DNA of 64,000 nucleotides, from positions 62,001 to 126,000 of the forward strand of contig KV918949.1 of assembly GCA_002049455.2 (NCBI GenBank), in the 5' to 3' direction. The stretch's first letter is position 1, and the number at the start of each line of letters is the position of its first letter. Of the stretch, positions 53,360 to 64,000 are shown piece after piece. This DNA comes from Porphyra umbilicalis (Eukaryota; Rhodophyta; Bangiophyceae; Bangiales; Bangiaceae). The translations under genes were made by a program, and so were the position numbers. The notes under the pieces are model-generated. The model had not been told where the DNA came from, ran no database searches, and was given only the letters and a program-made list of their open reading frames with translations.

Positions 53360-56300
53360 CCAGTCCCAGCAGAGGGGGGACGATTCGGAACAAAGGGGGC
53401 TTGTGGGGGGGGGGGTTCAAAAGACAGTGGAAGACAACAGACGGTCGTATGAGCCCTTGCGCCAGCGTGATGCCGAGTCGTGATCGCTGCAGGAGGTTGC
53501 GCGCCAGACGGTCTCGTAGTTCGAAGAGGGGTGTCCGTCACTCGTCACGGCGCTGTGCACACCTAGTTAAAACGGCTCAAAGCGGACTCCTGGCTTTCCG
53601 GCCCTTGATGGGTCAGATCACAGTTCCAGGGACGTGTCTCCGACTTTGACTGGGAGGCAAGTCATTTGGGGACCTTCCTGGGTTCAGAGTGGACGTGTCA
53701 CGGACAGGGGGCGTCTGTATGGTGGAATCGCATCCTCGATGGACAGCGCTCTCCACGGTTCTTCACCAGTGTCGGCGCAGTGCCCGCAAACGCCTGTTGT
53801 CCAGAGAACCATTTACGGGGGTCTGTGGCGCCAATAAACCCACACCGCCGGTGGCAGGCATGCGCATTTTGCGCGCACGTCGGAATGCCCCTGCGCGATA
53901 TGTGCACGGCGGCCCACGGATCGCGCAGCTTTCCGAAGGCAACGGACGGGACGGGGTCGTATCTCGAAAAAAACGACCCACGATGACACGTGGGCTACAG
54001 GAGATCGTGGGTGGGGCTACAAGAGATCGTGGGGGCTCTCTGGGGGGGTGTGGGGGGGGGGGGGGGGGTTGGGGGATTAGGGGGGTGCTGGGGGGGGCGC
54101 TGGGGGGGGGTTGGGGGGGGGTTGGGGGCGGGGTTGGGGGGTTTGGGGGGGGTTTGGGGGGGGGGTCGGGGGGAGCTGAGCGGCGTGCTGGGGCTCGGGG
54201 GCGCAAATTGGCATTGTGGGCGGGTCGTCAATTTGGACGCACAATGGCCTGACAACGTGCTGAAGACCTTACGTGGCCGCTACCACCGCCCCACCAGTGC
54301 TGTCTCAGAGCCGCACCGCGCCCCACTCCTCGGCTACCGCGGCCGTCGCTGCCCTTCTCCCCACTGGCAGCCCGTCGCCACTACAAATGTTTCTCGCTTT
54401 GTGTGTTTTCCTGCCTGGCCGCCCACCCGGCTGCGGCCGACGTGTCATCTGCCAAGGAGGTCCTGCTAGACAAGAAGAGACGCGCGAAGATAGAATTCCC
54501 GTATTGTTTCCAGCTGGTCAGAAAGAACAGAGTACAGTATGGGAGACCGGCCGTAGTGTTTTTTCCAACCAAAAGCAATGGGAATCGCTATAGGCAGGAA
54601 CAGAAGGCACATACGGTATCTACAAGATGGGGCAGTGCCAGAAAAACGCACGAGATCCATTGGACTGGCCAGTGTTGGCACTGCTTTGACGCACAATCCG
54701 GGACACTCCAGCAATCAGCTCCTATTTTAATTATTCTCGCTGCCACGCGCACAGCGGTGGTCCGGTCCACCTGAGCATCCCACAGCAGGTGGCCAGATAC
54801 ACACCCATGGCTGGCTACCGCCACAACGGCGGGCACGACGACGGTGACCACATGCTACTTCTACTCACGCGTGTACCCCGCCTAGGTCCTTCCCCCATTG
54901 TGCGAACGTATCAGCTATCACTTGCTCGCATACAAGGATCGGGAGGGGGGAGCTGTGAGACCATGGCGGCGTGCGGGTAGTGACCCTCGTCTCGGGGCCC
55001 ATGGAAAGACCCTGAGCCAGCGGTTGTGGCTAACGGGCCGAAAAGCGACCATCAAAAGACAATTAGACACTGTCCAGATGACAGCTTTCACTCGACGTAT
55101 GTTACTGAAATCTCGTGGCACGGTCACTGCCTTGGGAGCCGTGTCGGTCAGGCGTCAAGCGTTCTGAGGCCTCTCAATGGTAGTTTCATGCAAGGAGCTG
55201 CGGTTGTGTCGTGCTGTACTGAGGGTGCACATCGTCTTGACATTGAATAGAAAACTTTTGACCGCTGGACCTTAATTGAACATTCTACAAGATTCACTCG
55301 GACCAACTTCGTTTCAAGCTCACATCGGTCGCGGGGCACGCGTGAAGGGCAGCAGGTAGGGTGTCATATGAGCATGAAGGAGCCCTTGTTGTACTATTCT
55401 GAGCACACCGACGTGACCAGGGATTGTCCTCTATCCTACTTGAGCTCCCCGATCGATTGTGACATGGTGTTCTTTTTGGGTCGGACGTCTGCTGAAACGC
55501 GGAGGATGCCACGGGCATGCCAAGTGGGGAAGGGCAACACGTCTTGGGACAGTAGGGTGCCAAAAACAAAAGTCGTGCGGCGCTTGACTTTATCATTTCT
55601 TCTGGGTAAAGTGACGTCCCTGATCACGCCTATTCAGTCAGAATGAACTGAAACCCACACCAACATGCTGTTTTGCACCGATATGTATCGAGCAACAGTG
55701 CCTTTCCGCACTTGCGAGCATTGCGTGAGAACCGCTGCCGCGGCGAGGCTGCGGTGACCGCTGCTGCTGCCATCACAGCCGCCCGAGAAGCGACCCCCGT
55801 GCGTTCGGTGGCGGGGGCTGGCGCAGCCGCCGTTGTCCTGCTGGCAACTACGTCCGACAGCGGGGCGGCGGCGGCCGCGCGGCAACATGCGCCCCTGCAG
55901 GCGGCGTCGGTGGCCGCGGTGCGGCGAGCGGTCCCGCGTCCGTCAGCCACCGCTGCTGTCAGCGCCACGGCACCGGTGGGGGCGGATGCGCGGGCGGCGG
56001 CAGGGCACGTACCTTTCCCTGCCGCCCTCACCGGCCCCAGCGCTACGCGGGAACGCAGCACCTCAGCGGGGGTTTTGCGGAGCGGCGGCGGCCGCCCATG
56101 AGTCGCCCTGACCGGCTTCCGCCGGCTGGGTGGCCACCCCCAGAAGTGCGCCAGGCGTTTTTGATCCGTGCTTGGTTACCGCGGTGGTGGCGGCGGCGGT
56201 GCAGCAATCCCCGTAGACTGGGCCACCGCCACTGCCGCCGACGGCGACGAGGTTTATCCTCACCCGTTTTCAGACGCGGAAAAAGCCGCCGCTGCTGCGA

Positions 56301-57268
56301 TAGCGCCCGCGAGCGCCAGCACGGAGGCGCCGGCGGCGTGGCGGTCCCCGGCTTCGGTGGAGGCGGGTACGGCCGCGGCGCACGCCGCCGGGGCGACGAC
56401 CATGCTGCCACCCGCTGGGGTCACCTGCAGGGGCGGTGGTAGCGACGCTGCGCCGTCCAGCCCCGTCACTGCCTGCCGGTCATCTCCCGTCTACGGCACG
56501 GCGCAGCACGCGGCGCGGTGGTCGGTGGCCGGGGAGGTAGCGGCGGCGGACACCGCCATCCCCGCCTGCCCTGGCAGCCGCCGCCGCCGACGGCGACCGC
56601 GTGGCGGCCCTTGCTGGTGGGGGGGGGGGTGCCGCGACGTGGCACGCATTGGCTGCCCCACGCCACTCCGACGCCACGGCGCCGCGCACCAGTGGCCGCG
56701 GCGCCCTGTGCCGGTGGCCATCGGGTGCTGGCGGGGGGGGTGCCGACGCTACGTCGCCCCCCCCCGCCGCGACCGGCGGGGCGGCCCCCCCCGGCACCGC
56801 GCCGCGCGACGCGGCTTGGCCGCCGGCGGCGGCGGTGGTGGCGGCGGCTGCGGCGGAGGCGCTCCCCGCCCGCTCGGCTGTCGGAACGGCCGCCGACGGC
56901 GCCACGTCCCCGTGCCTTTCGGCCGCGGCGCTCGCGGCCGCACCCACCACGCCGGCCGCCTGGGACGCCGGCGGGGCGGCGCCGGCGGCGCGGCCGCTCA
57001 TGGGCACGCCGGCGGCGGCCGACAGGCAGCCGGCACCCAGTATAGGCGCCGCCGTTGGCCGCCCCCCGCCCCGCCACATGGCATGTGTGGCCGTTTTACC
57101 GCCTGAATGCGAGGTCCCCCCGAGCAATAAGGAGGCTACAACGGCATCAAATCGGATGAGAAATTGACGTTGAGCAGCAGAACGCGAGAAAAGTGGCCCC
57201 ATCGCAATGGCGTCATGAGGGGGATTTGGATCTAAATCGTTTGCAACTCTACCCCCTCTCAGGCGTTG
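53360..57268. other. long gene-free stretch, GC-rich low complexity
   Basis: I see no supportable gene. At 53985-54030 a short unit (GGGGCTACAAGAGATCGTGG type) is repeated twice. From 54035 to 54180 G-runs dominate. From 55.7 to 57.1 kb both strands carry Ala/Gly/Pro/Arg-rich ORFs caused by composition. 54.3-55.6 kb is of mixed composition without motifs. Confidence 0.45.
54035..54180 (+). repeat. G-run tract (G-quadruplex potential)
   Basis: Many consecutive G-runs of 4 to about 18, separated by T, TT, C or A, form a strand-asymmetric G tract. Confidence 0.8.
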
Positions 57269-57330
57269 GAAACGGCCCCCACGATCTATTCTAGAAGTTT
57301 AATCTCTAGAATAGAACGTGGGTCCGTTTC
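57269..57330. repeat. short inverted repeat (hairpin)
   Basis: Arms of about 27 bp (57269-57295 and 57305-57330) pair with one mismatch and one bulge around a 9-nt loop. The inner arms are CCACGATCTATTCTAGA and TCTAGAATAGAACGTGG. Confidence 0.75.
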
Positions 57331-57415
57331 TCTTGAGATCCTACACGGACGGGACGGGCACGTAGAACGCGGTACTTCCGAACACATCTGAAGAGAATTT
57401 CACATCTCCAACTGT

Positions 57416-57769
57416 GTGCTCTTGGTCGATGAAAACCCCATTGCCACATTGGACCAGGCCGCTGAGCTCGGAGAAGACCCCGCCCTGCTCCCGCTCATCC
57501 CATCGCGGCTCCTGTTGGCTGCCCGTTGTGGCGAGGATGCGGACAACTCCGTGTCCGAGGACGTGAACATCGCGTCGGTGGACCGTGTCGACGAGAAGGA
57601 CACTCTCCTGCGCCTCTTCCGTGCTCAGTTGGGGGGGAGGGACTGTCTGTCATGGGTGGTGGAGAACATTGTGCACGTCGAGGCAACGCGCAACGCTGTT
57701 GACACGACACCGCGAAAGCTCGCGTCGTTACGCCGGTCCTTTCCGGGTGGGGAGCCCATGGAAATGTAA
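57416..57769 (+). CDS. hypothetical protein, 117 residues
   Basis: The ORF has balanced composition, unlike the surrounding shadows: MLLVDENPIATLDQAAELGE, ALLPLIPSRLLLAARCGED, VDEKDTLLRLFRAQLGGRDC, SWVVENIVHVEATRNAVDTT. The frame is open a little upstream of the ATG, so it could be an exon or a transposon-protein fragment. No motif identified and no supported neighbour gene on this strand. Confidence 0.3.
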   Translation: MLLVDENPIATLDQAAELGEDPALLPLIPSRLLLAARCGEDADNSVSEDVNIASVDRVDEKDTLLRLFRAQLGGRDCLSWVVENIVHVEATRNAVDTTPRKLASLRRSFPGGEPMEM

Positions 57770-58247
57770 AAGCAGTGTCGTGCCCTGCACCACGGGCTCT
57801 TGTTGATGCTGTTCACCGCGGTCTTTTGTTGAAAGAGCTCTCGTCCCTTGCAGTATGTGCTGCCACCCCGCCCATTCGGTACATGCGTCTGCGTTCAAGT
57901 CCGCACTCGTGACGAATGAGGATGCCCAGTCGCCCCGGCTGTACCTGCCCGATGACGGACGTCGGGGAAATGCGGTGGCCCTTTTAACATGGGAGTCGCG
58001 CGGATCGGGCAGCACGTCGACGGTATTGCGCAACACGTCCGGGCCTGTCGTGCGTTCTGCGCCCCCATATCTATCACGTACGGGTAATGACACTAGGACA
58101 CGTCCTCCGGAAGAATAAAAAATATGTTTTGTCTCTCTTTTTGTGTGATGCATGCAGTCGTACGTGGAACGGGTACATTCATCCGTGCCAAATTGCCTGT
58201 ATTGTGTTCATTCAGACGACTGCAGAAATACCCTCAGCACTAGGTGG
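57770..58247. other. gene-free stretch
   Basis: No gene recognised. The right end carries the target-site copy of the following MITE. Confidence 0.45.
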
Positions 58248-58630
58248 TAGGGTTGCTCAGAACGTCCAGGGCGTCGTTAAGGGCGTCGTTAAGGGCGTCA
58301 CCAGGGCGTCATTTGGGCGTCGCGCGCCCCTAACGCCCCAACTCAAAAGGGCGTCAGCAAGGCGTCGCGAAGAGAAAGTTTTCATGGGGGTCTACATGAT
58401 TCAGCAGGTGGCGGCTGTGCACCCTGGTTGGGGACAGGCACCCAGTCTTGACACAGAAAATGACATATGAGTGCACAGTATGGGTGCCACTTTAATCACC
58501 TTGTAAATAATGAGGGTGCTACTTGGGGCGTCGTAAGGGCGTTTTGGCTGCCTAATGGGGCGTCAGTAAGGCGTCTTATCCGTCGCGCGCCCCTGTCGCC
58601 CCCGAAATAGGGGCGTCGTGTGCAACCCTA
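58248..58630. mobile_element. hAT-like MITE, 383 bp
   Basis: The ends are TAGGGTTGC and GCAACCCTA (perfect 9-bp inverted repeat). Flanks are CTAGGTGG (58240-58247) and CTGGGTGG (58631-58638), an 8-bp target-site duplication with one mismatch. Both features fit hAT. The interior has many subterminal GGGCGTC repeats near both ends and inverted GCGCGCCCC blocks, and no coding potential. Its termini differ from the hAT-like element at 47468, so it is a separate family. Confidence 0.78.
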
Positions 58631-58853
58631 CTGGGTGGCCAGCGGGGGGTATTCACAAATCGCGCGAGTCCGTGTCACGATAATGGGTCGAATCAAGCAG
58701 CCGACGACAACAGGCGTTTGTGGGCACTGCGCGGGGCGAGGCGGTCAAATTTCAACTGTCTTAGGCGCATCTCACAGCTGTACGCTCAACACCGCAGCAG
58801 CCCACGACGAGGTCCTTTGCACCGCTGGACACCGACCAGTGAGAGAAGCTTCT

Positions 58854-61800
58854 TTACTCACACTCATCTGTCTCCAAGCCCCACCCCAAAAATCCCATCA
58901 GAGCCACGGCCTCACCGTCCGACAGCAGCCCATCGTCTTCCCACCCACACATGGCAGCAAGGTCTGCGGCGGTCCTCCCCCCCGCCTTGAGCGCCCGTGC
59001 CCGGGCATTCTCCAGACGCACCCGATAAGCCGAAATCCTGGTGGCCGCCGCTCGGGCCACACCCTCCACCCACGCGGCCATATCGGCGGCCGCCTTGGCA
59101 CGACACGCGGCGGAGCTTGGTGCGAGCCCAGCCTGTTCCTTGAACGCTCGTGTGCGCTTGTCACCGGACCCCTCGGCCACACGGGCCCCTGCCGCGGCCG
59201 GAGAGCGTTTCGGCAAATTGTTGTGGGCGGCAGAGCCGGGCGGTCCCCCGACAGCTGACGCCTTTACGAAGGCCTTGCACGAGACGAGGAAAGTCTCAGC
59301 CGTGTACCGCGCTGCATCTTGATTGAAGCGGCCATGCAGGGCCTCCAAGTCCTGCTCGCTGTAGCATCCTACACTCCCAAACCGCCAGAGCAATGCCGTG
59401 ACGTGGCAGCACAGCGCGTGCATCTTGGGCGTGACACTGTGCCACGCAAACCCGGCCTTGAGCCCATCCATAAACGCGGTGGCACAGGTCCCAAAGTGGG
59501 TGATGTCACCGTCTGCTATGGTGTCGGCCCGGTTCAGTGTCGGCAGCAGCACCTGCCACTGGGAGCAGGCGCGCCGCAACGCGGTCGCACCGGGCTCTGG
59601 GGCGTGAGTGTCCATCAAATCAGCGACGAGCATGAGTTTGCGACCGATGCCGTGGCACTTCTGCACCTCAAACGTGCCACCAAAGTAAGAGGCAGGGGAC
59701 ACGCCCGCGTCTAGTCGTAGAATCTCCCCCATAGAGGAACAAAAAGTCAGCCCAGCAGCCTCCCCAAAGGAAAATGTAACCGCCTCCACCGCAAGCTGCA
59801 GCAATGCTACAGTAATACCGAGGGTAAGGTGCAGCGGCATCGGAGCGATGTCGCAGGCCGCGAGGACCATGAGTGGGCGCCGCTCAATTGACAGGTGACG
59901 TCGTAGCGACCACGGTCGCGCGAGCGAGGCGTTCGGGCCTGCCGCATATCTCGCGGACATCCGCAGCGCGTGTGCCACATGCCGTCGGCGCCCCGTACAG
60001 CGGCTCCCATCTTGGAGGCTGCCAAATTCTTGAACAATGGCGGCATTTGTGAGAGTCGGACGCGCCAATGCCGTGCACCACAAACAGGGCATGCCCGCAC
60101 CAGGCCCGGAGTGGCCGTCAAACGCCGTCATCCGATTGTAGTCACCCGTCAGGATGACCAGGACGGCGCGGGTCTCCCCACGTACTTAAATGCCATTGGC
60201 CCTGAGCTCCTCGATGTCCGCCTGCCACACAGCACAGATTGACTCCAGTGCTGTGTGGTGGTCCTTTTTGCAGGGAAAGACACCCAGCACGATGGGGTTG
60301 CCGACGCTTGCGGACTGCCGTTGATTGGTTTTTTTCTAAAAACGCCTTGACGGTGCTTGTGCGCCCGACTTTGTCCATGCCAAAGCACAATTGGACCGGC
60401 GGCTTGGCCGCACGGGAAGCGGCGGCCCCCACGTCTCCGTGCGGCCCGCCTGCTCCCGTGCTGCCCTCGGGCGGATTGGGTGTTGCCGACCCACCGCCGT
60501 CGCCACTGACAAATGGGCTTCCCGCCATAGCCTCTGACGGGCCGACCAATGCCGCCTTGGGAGCGCCAGCCTGTCCGCTGCCCGTGGCACCCGCCACGGC
60601 AGGTGCGGCCGTTGCCAGTGCTGCCGCGGTGACGAGCGCGTCCAGCCCCGACCAGTTCTCAGACGCGCGGTCACCAGCTGGTGGCGGATCTTGTGCCGGG
60701 CCCTCCTCACGCATGTCGCTGTCAGCGGGCCCGTCCTCACACGCTGACCACGTGGATTCAGACCACGTGCCAGGATCAACGCCGTCGCCGGCGGAGGGGC
60801 CAGCTGGGTCCCGAGTCGGCCGCTCCAAAAATTCCTCGTTGGCGACGAGATTGTCCACCATGGCTTGTACAGCAGCCCTGGGGCTCACAAGAAAATGTGC
60901 CGTCACCAGTGGTCGAGACGGCGTTGGCAGGCTCGGCCGAGGCGACAGCTGACGCGGCCCGCAACGTCTGCACCGTGGCCATGCCGCTCACAGCAGGCGC
61001 CAAGAATGCCCGAAATCGCGACCAGGTCACGCCGCTGATGCGGTTTGAAACCTTGAACCGTGACTGCTCTCGCACTGACAGTGACCGCAGTGGGGCCACT
61101 GACCAGCCTCCGTGCGCCTTGGCCCGACGGAGGATGGTGGCCACTGCTGCACTGACCGTTGACGGGTCGGCCGAGATGGCGCGCGACACCACGCTAGCGG
61201 CCATCACCCGCCGACGGCGGTCCTGCCGTGGGCTCACAACACACTTGATGGGTATGCGGACGCGCTGGCTGGTCCGCGTGCGCCTATTGGAGAAGACCTT
61301 AGATATTTCTTCGGGCGTTGTCCGCTGCAGGTGCGCGCGCATCAGCGCCTCCACGCAGCCTGCGTCCGGCGCGACAGCCAGCCCAGGCAAGCCGCACTGA
61401 CGGGTGACCGCCACCGTTGTGGACGGCGTGGACGCGCCGCGAACGGGGACGGACACGTGAGGCGGTGGGTGCCGAACCGCGCGACTGCGGTATTCGACAG
61501 CCGTCTTGCACGCAGCGCAAACCTTTTCGCGTTCCCCCCGACGTAATCTTGCTTGTGCTTCTCCCTTTTTCGTGCCCCAAAGGAATCGGAGGCAGGCAGG
61601 ACCTGGTAGGGACGACGCGGCGGTGACCGTCTTAACCGCGGAGTGGAGGAGGGAGAGGCACTGGGACGCAACACGTTCACCAACAGGGGGGCTCGCGTGA
61701 AAGCACGTCAGGCATACACCCAAGCATGTCTCGTTGGTGTCCACACCTTGGCGCACAGCGCACTTCCGCTCCGGCACCGACTTGTAGAACTCAATCGTCT

Positions 61801-62095
61801 CGGCGTCGTCGATGACGCCGAATCGCACCGCCCGACGCCATAGATCAGCACCACCACCTGGCTTAAGGAAGGGGATGGTGCACGAGACGCACACATAGGC
61901 AGGTGCACTCTCAATGAAGACACGCTGGACGACAGCAGAGGCCTCATATCTTCCCAGGCGCCACCGAGATGACAAAAATGGACAAAAGCGCACGTACAAA
62001 AGAAGGGAGCGAGAAAAAAAGGGTGAGGAACTAGGTCGGATTGGTCTCCGTGCTGTCCTCCATCCGGCCGTGTTCACAGACTCAAGAAAAGCCAT
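58854..62095 (-). pseudogene. decayed transposase-like protein, 'DKGG' family, copy 2
   Basis: Homologous to 17458-20241 but on the opposite strand and well diverged. It reads from 62095: a finger at PAYVCVSCTIPFLKPGGG, CLGVCLTCFHA, then CAACKTAVEYRSRAVRH and LSVREQSRFKVSNRISGVTW. The core is LCFGMDKVGRTSTVKAFL, where DKVG replaces DKGG, followed by an 'LGVFPCKKD' type block in another frame. Then come GHSGPGAGMPCLWC, PMPLHLTLGITVALLQLAVE, TPKMHALCCHVTALLWRFGS and VGCYSEQDLEALHGRFNQDA. The C-terminal 425 residues (60131-58854) are intact. Further up there are frame changes near 60320 and 60850 and a TAA near 60187. It carries about 60 C-terminal residues not present in copy 1. Confidence 0.65.
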
Positions 62096-62591
62096 TGCTG
62101 GTATGTTGCTTTATGGGCAAACGTAGGCATACCTGAGCGGGTGGCCGGAAATGGGGGCGCCAGGCGCCTCAGCGAGCTCGTCCTCTGCGCCCTGCATGCT
62201 AGGATGATGATGAAGTGGTACAGGAAGGTCAGGGATACCTCTGCCAGGTGTTTTCACCGGGGACAGAGCGGGGGCCGGGTCAGGAAGGTGGTTGAAACAG
62301 GCCGTAGGCGCAGAGAAGCGGTGCAGACAAGCAATCTGGCGCGCATGCCTCGCGTTGCATGCTGTGGCCACATGGGGTTTCGATCGGCACTGTCAAATTT
62401 CGTCGTGGCTTCGGATATTGTTCCACGTGTTTGACCCAGAAGTCCACCCTTATCTAGGTGTGTGTGATCCAGACATTGGCTTCGAGCTGATGAGTGGATC
62501 GATGTTGCCACGTGTCATTCGTGCTGTGGGTTCCACCTTCACCAGCGCGCGCTCCCTGCCACCCGTTGTGCTTCTTGTCTGTTTCTCTCTC
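62096..62591. other. gene-free stretch
   Basis: No gene or repeat recognised. Confidence 0.45.
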
Positions 62592-62727
62592 TACAGCCTT
62601 TCTCTCAAATATCCCGCATTTCAACAGTTCGAAAAGAGTTCTAAATCGGCCTCTGCGGGGTCGTACAGGCCGATTTGGAACTCTTTTGCAACTGTTGGAG
62701 TGCGGGAGTTTTGAGAGAACGCCTGTA
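62592..62727. repeat. long foldback (about 61-bp arms, 14-nt loop)
   Basis: The left arm (about 62592-62652) and right arm (about 62667-62727) are inverted copies. The inner 41 bp show 5 mismatches and the outer part is less conserved. Inner sequences are AGAGTTCTAAATCGGCCT and AGGCCGATTTGGAACTCT. It could be a foldback transposon or an RNA hairpin precursor. Confidence 0.75.
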
Positions 62728-63023
62728 CGTCTGGACGTCCGACCATTGAGTCCAGATGGACCGGTCTGCGGACCCATCTACTGCGGTACAGTGTCTTCTT
62801 GCATCTGTTCGACGACTGCCTCAGACAGTAGCCTCCAACACGATCAAGCATGGCGACGGGAAAGAGAAAAAATGGACCTGGCCAGCGGATTGCAAGACGG
62901 CTCTTCCACATGCTGCCGATAAATGGATGTTCAGTTCGTAGCAGTCATATCAAAGTACGGTATCGAATCTAATCGCCAGCTGCTGGGCCACAGAAGGACC
63001 ATTCCAGGCATGTGCGTGCAGTA
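62728..63023. other. gene-free stretch between the foldback and the TIR-element fragment
   Basis: No gene or RNA recognised. 62975-63023 (ATTCCAGGCATGTGCGTGCA just before the element) resembles the flank right of the complete copy at 16465-16490. Confidence 0.4.
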
Positions 63024-63475
63024 CCCTGGCCTTCAGAGCGGTGGCGCGCTCCGCGACGCATCGACACCGGGCACGCCGGCCGGCTCCATAGCCGCGAGCG
63101 CGCACGGGGGCATGTATAGCCACGCTGCCGTGGCGGGGGGCGCGTGGGACGGGGAACGGGGTGCCGCCGCCGCCACCGCAGCGCCGGCGGCCCGCCGGCG
63201 TGGCGCAACGCCCACGGGCGAGGCTGTCACCCCACTGCGCAGCGCACCTGCGAGCGGCGGGTGGGGCGACCGAGACGGCACTCGGGCGGGCGGGTGGGAT
63301 CGACCGTCGTGCAACGGGCGCACCTAACCGCACCGGTAGACGGAGTCAGCAACCGCCGACGCGCCGCCGCACCAGAAGCCGGCGCGCAGGCACGATCACC
63401 CGCGGGTCATCGTGTGTGCTTTGAACCTTGGCGGTCGCTGCGCGCGGTCGCCGCGCGCAAGGCGGGGCGTTTGGG
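63024..63475. mobile_element. partial copy of the TATT-type TIR element (GC-rich end)
   Basis: It begins at the terminus CCCTGGCCTTCAGAGCGG and follows the inverted sequence of 16464 down to about 16020 at roughly 85% identity by eye. The other end of the element is missing. Homology to the flank continues outside the terminus (ATTCCAGGCATGTGCGTGCA against CAATTCCAGGCACGTGCGTG), so the two loci share either a target repeat or a larger parent element. Confidence 0.7.
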
Positions 63476-64000
63476 GGGGGCAGCGCAGTGGGGCTCGTTG
63501 CACGATCCACAACGAGGCCCGTTTTTTCGATTCGGCGACGAGAAACCTGTCAAGCTGGTGAAAAAAAAACCTTGAAGGCTCTTGTGAGAGCTTTTCTCGT
63601 CGAATTCCATATTGTGCCTGTCTGTGGCTACGTATTTGCATTTTTCACACTGTTCTTGAATGCTCCAGGACCGTCACGGAGAGCGCCATCAAGAGATGTA
63701 GAACATCATGGTGTGAGACGGAGCATGCTGAAGGTAACAAGAGACGACGAGGCCTCATGGAAAAAGCGAGTAGGGTCGCAGCGATGTTTGAACATGAAGC
63801 TCGTTGAGCTCTAAAGCCCTGCTGCTAGCAAGTGGTTATAGTCAGTCGCTCACAGGGTGCGGAGATACTGCGAAGACGACTGTCCGTCTCAGTTTTACGT
63901 GGATTCAAGCGAGCAATATCGAATTGATACGCCCAATGTGGACGCCAGCTGTCATGGATCTAAGAAGTCACAGAATGGAAACACAACTGAACTACGAATT
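63476..64000. other. gene-free end of the window
   Basis: A short hairpin-like motif, CTCGTTG-CACGATCCA-CAACGAG at about 63496-63518, recurs imperfectly at about 15294-15318. Otherwise nothing recognised. Confidence 0.4.

Noticed and set aside
55673-57167. Ala-rich ORFs on both strands
   Set aside because: Composition-driven, overlapping in several frames, with no recognisable domain; considered low-complexity DNA.

Overview
This window looks like nuclear DNA of a GC-rich eukaryotic alga, most likely a bangiophyte red alga of the Porphyra/Pyropia type. That is an inference, with moderate confidence. It rests on very high GC with G/C-ending codons, almost intron-free host genes, a plastid-targeted dehydroascorbate-reductase-like protein, a peroxisomal acyl-CoA oxidase with a C-terminal PTS1, and a heavy load of decayed transposons. 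Nothing suggests a bacterial or organellar origin.

Layout. 1-1.7 kb (minus): a Myb/SANT-NAM-type DNA-binding protein running off the edge, preceded by a Cys-rich ORF. 1.7-9.9 kb: mostly gene-free, with several GC-rich minisatellites. 10.9-15.3 kb: a convergent pair of host genes, acyl-CoA oxidase (plus) and a Shewanella-like metallophosphatase (minus), flanked by two oppositely oriented copies of one non-autonomous transposon family (TIR CCCTGGCCTTYAGGACAG, 4-bp TSD TATT on the complete copy). 17.4-20.2 kb: remnant of a DNA-transposon-like protein gene, with a second, divergent copy at 58.8-62.1 kb on the other strand.

21.9-36.9 kb is a nest of elements. A PIF/Harbinger transposase is cut off by a truncated Ty3/gypsy chromovirus fossil (element A, minus). 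A 10.9-kb Ty3/gypsy chromovirus with two LTRs (element B, plus, about 3% LTR divergence by eye) abuts element A. Both chromoviruses carry a homologous extra ORF, antisense and tail-to-tail with pol, between pol and the 3' LTR. 36.9-43 kb holds decayed, apparently mobile-element-derived coding sequence, including two halves that I think belong to one transposon protein but lie on opposite strands.

47.5-53.4 kb: an hAT-like non-autonomous element (perfect 8-bp TSD) sits just upstream of RTF1 (Paf1 complex). RTF1 is convergent with a plastid dehydroascorbate-reductase-like gene. 53.4-64 kb: GC-rich low-complexity DNA, a second hAT-like MITE, the second transposon-protein remnant, a 61-bp-arm foldback, and part of a third copy of the TATT-type element.

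The four host genes are ordinary housekeeping or stress genes (fatty-acid beta-oxidation, phosphatase signalling, transcription elongation, ascorbate recycling) and form no common pathway. All four change reading frame at long G or C runs, which points to homopolymer errors in the sequence or very recent slippage rather than to pseudogenes.
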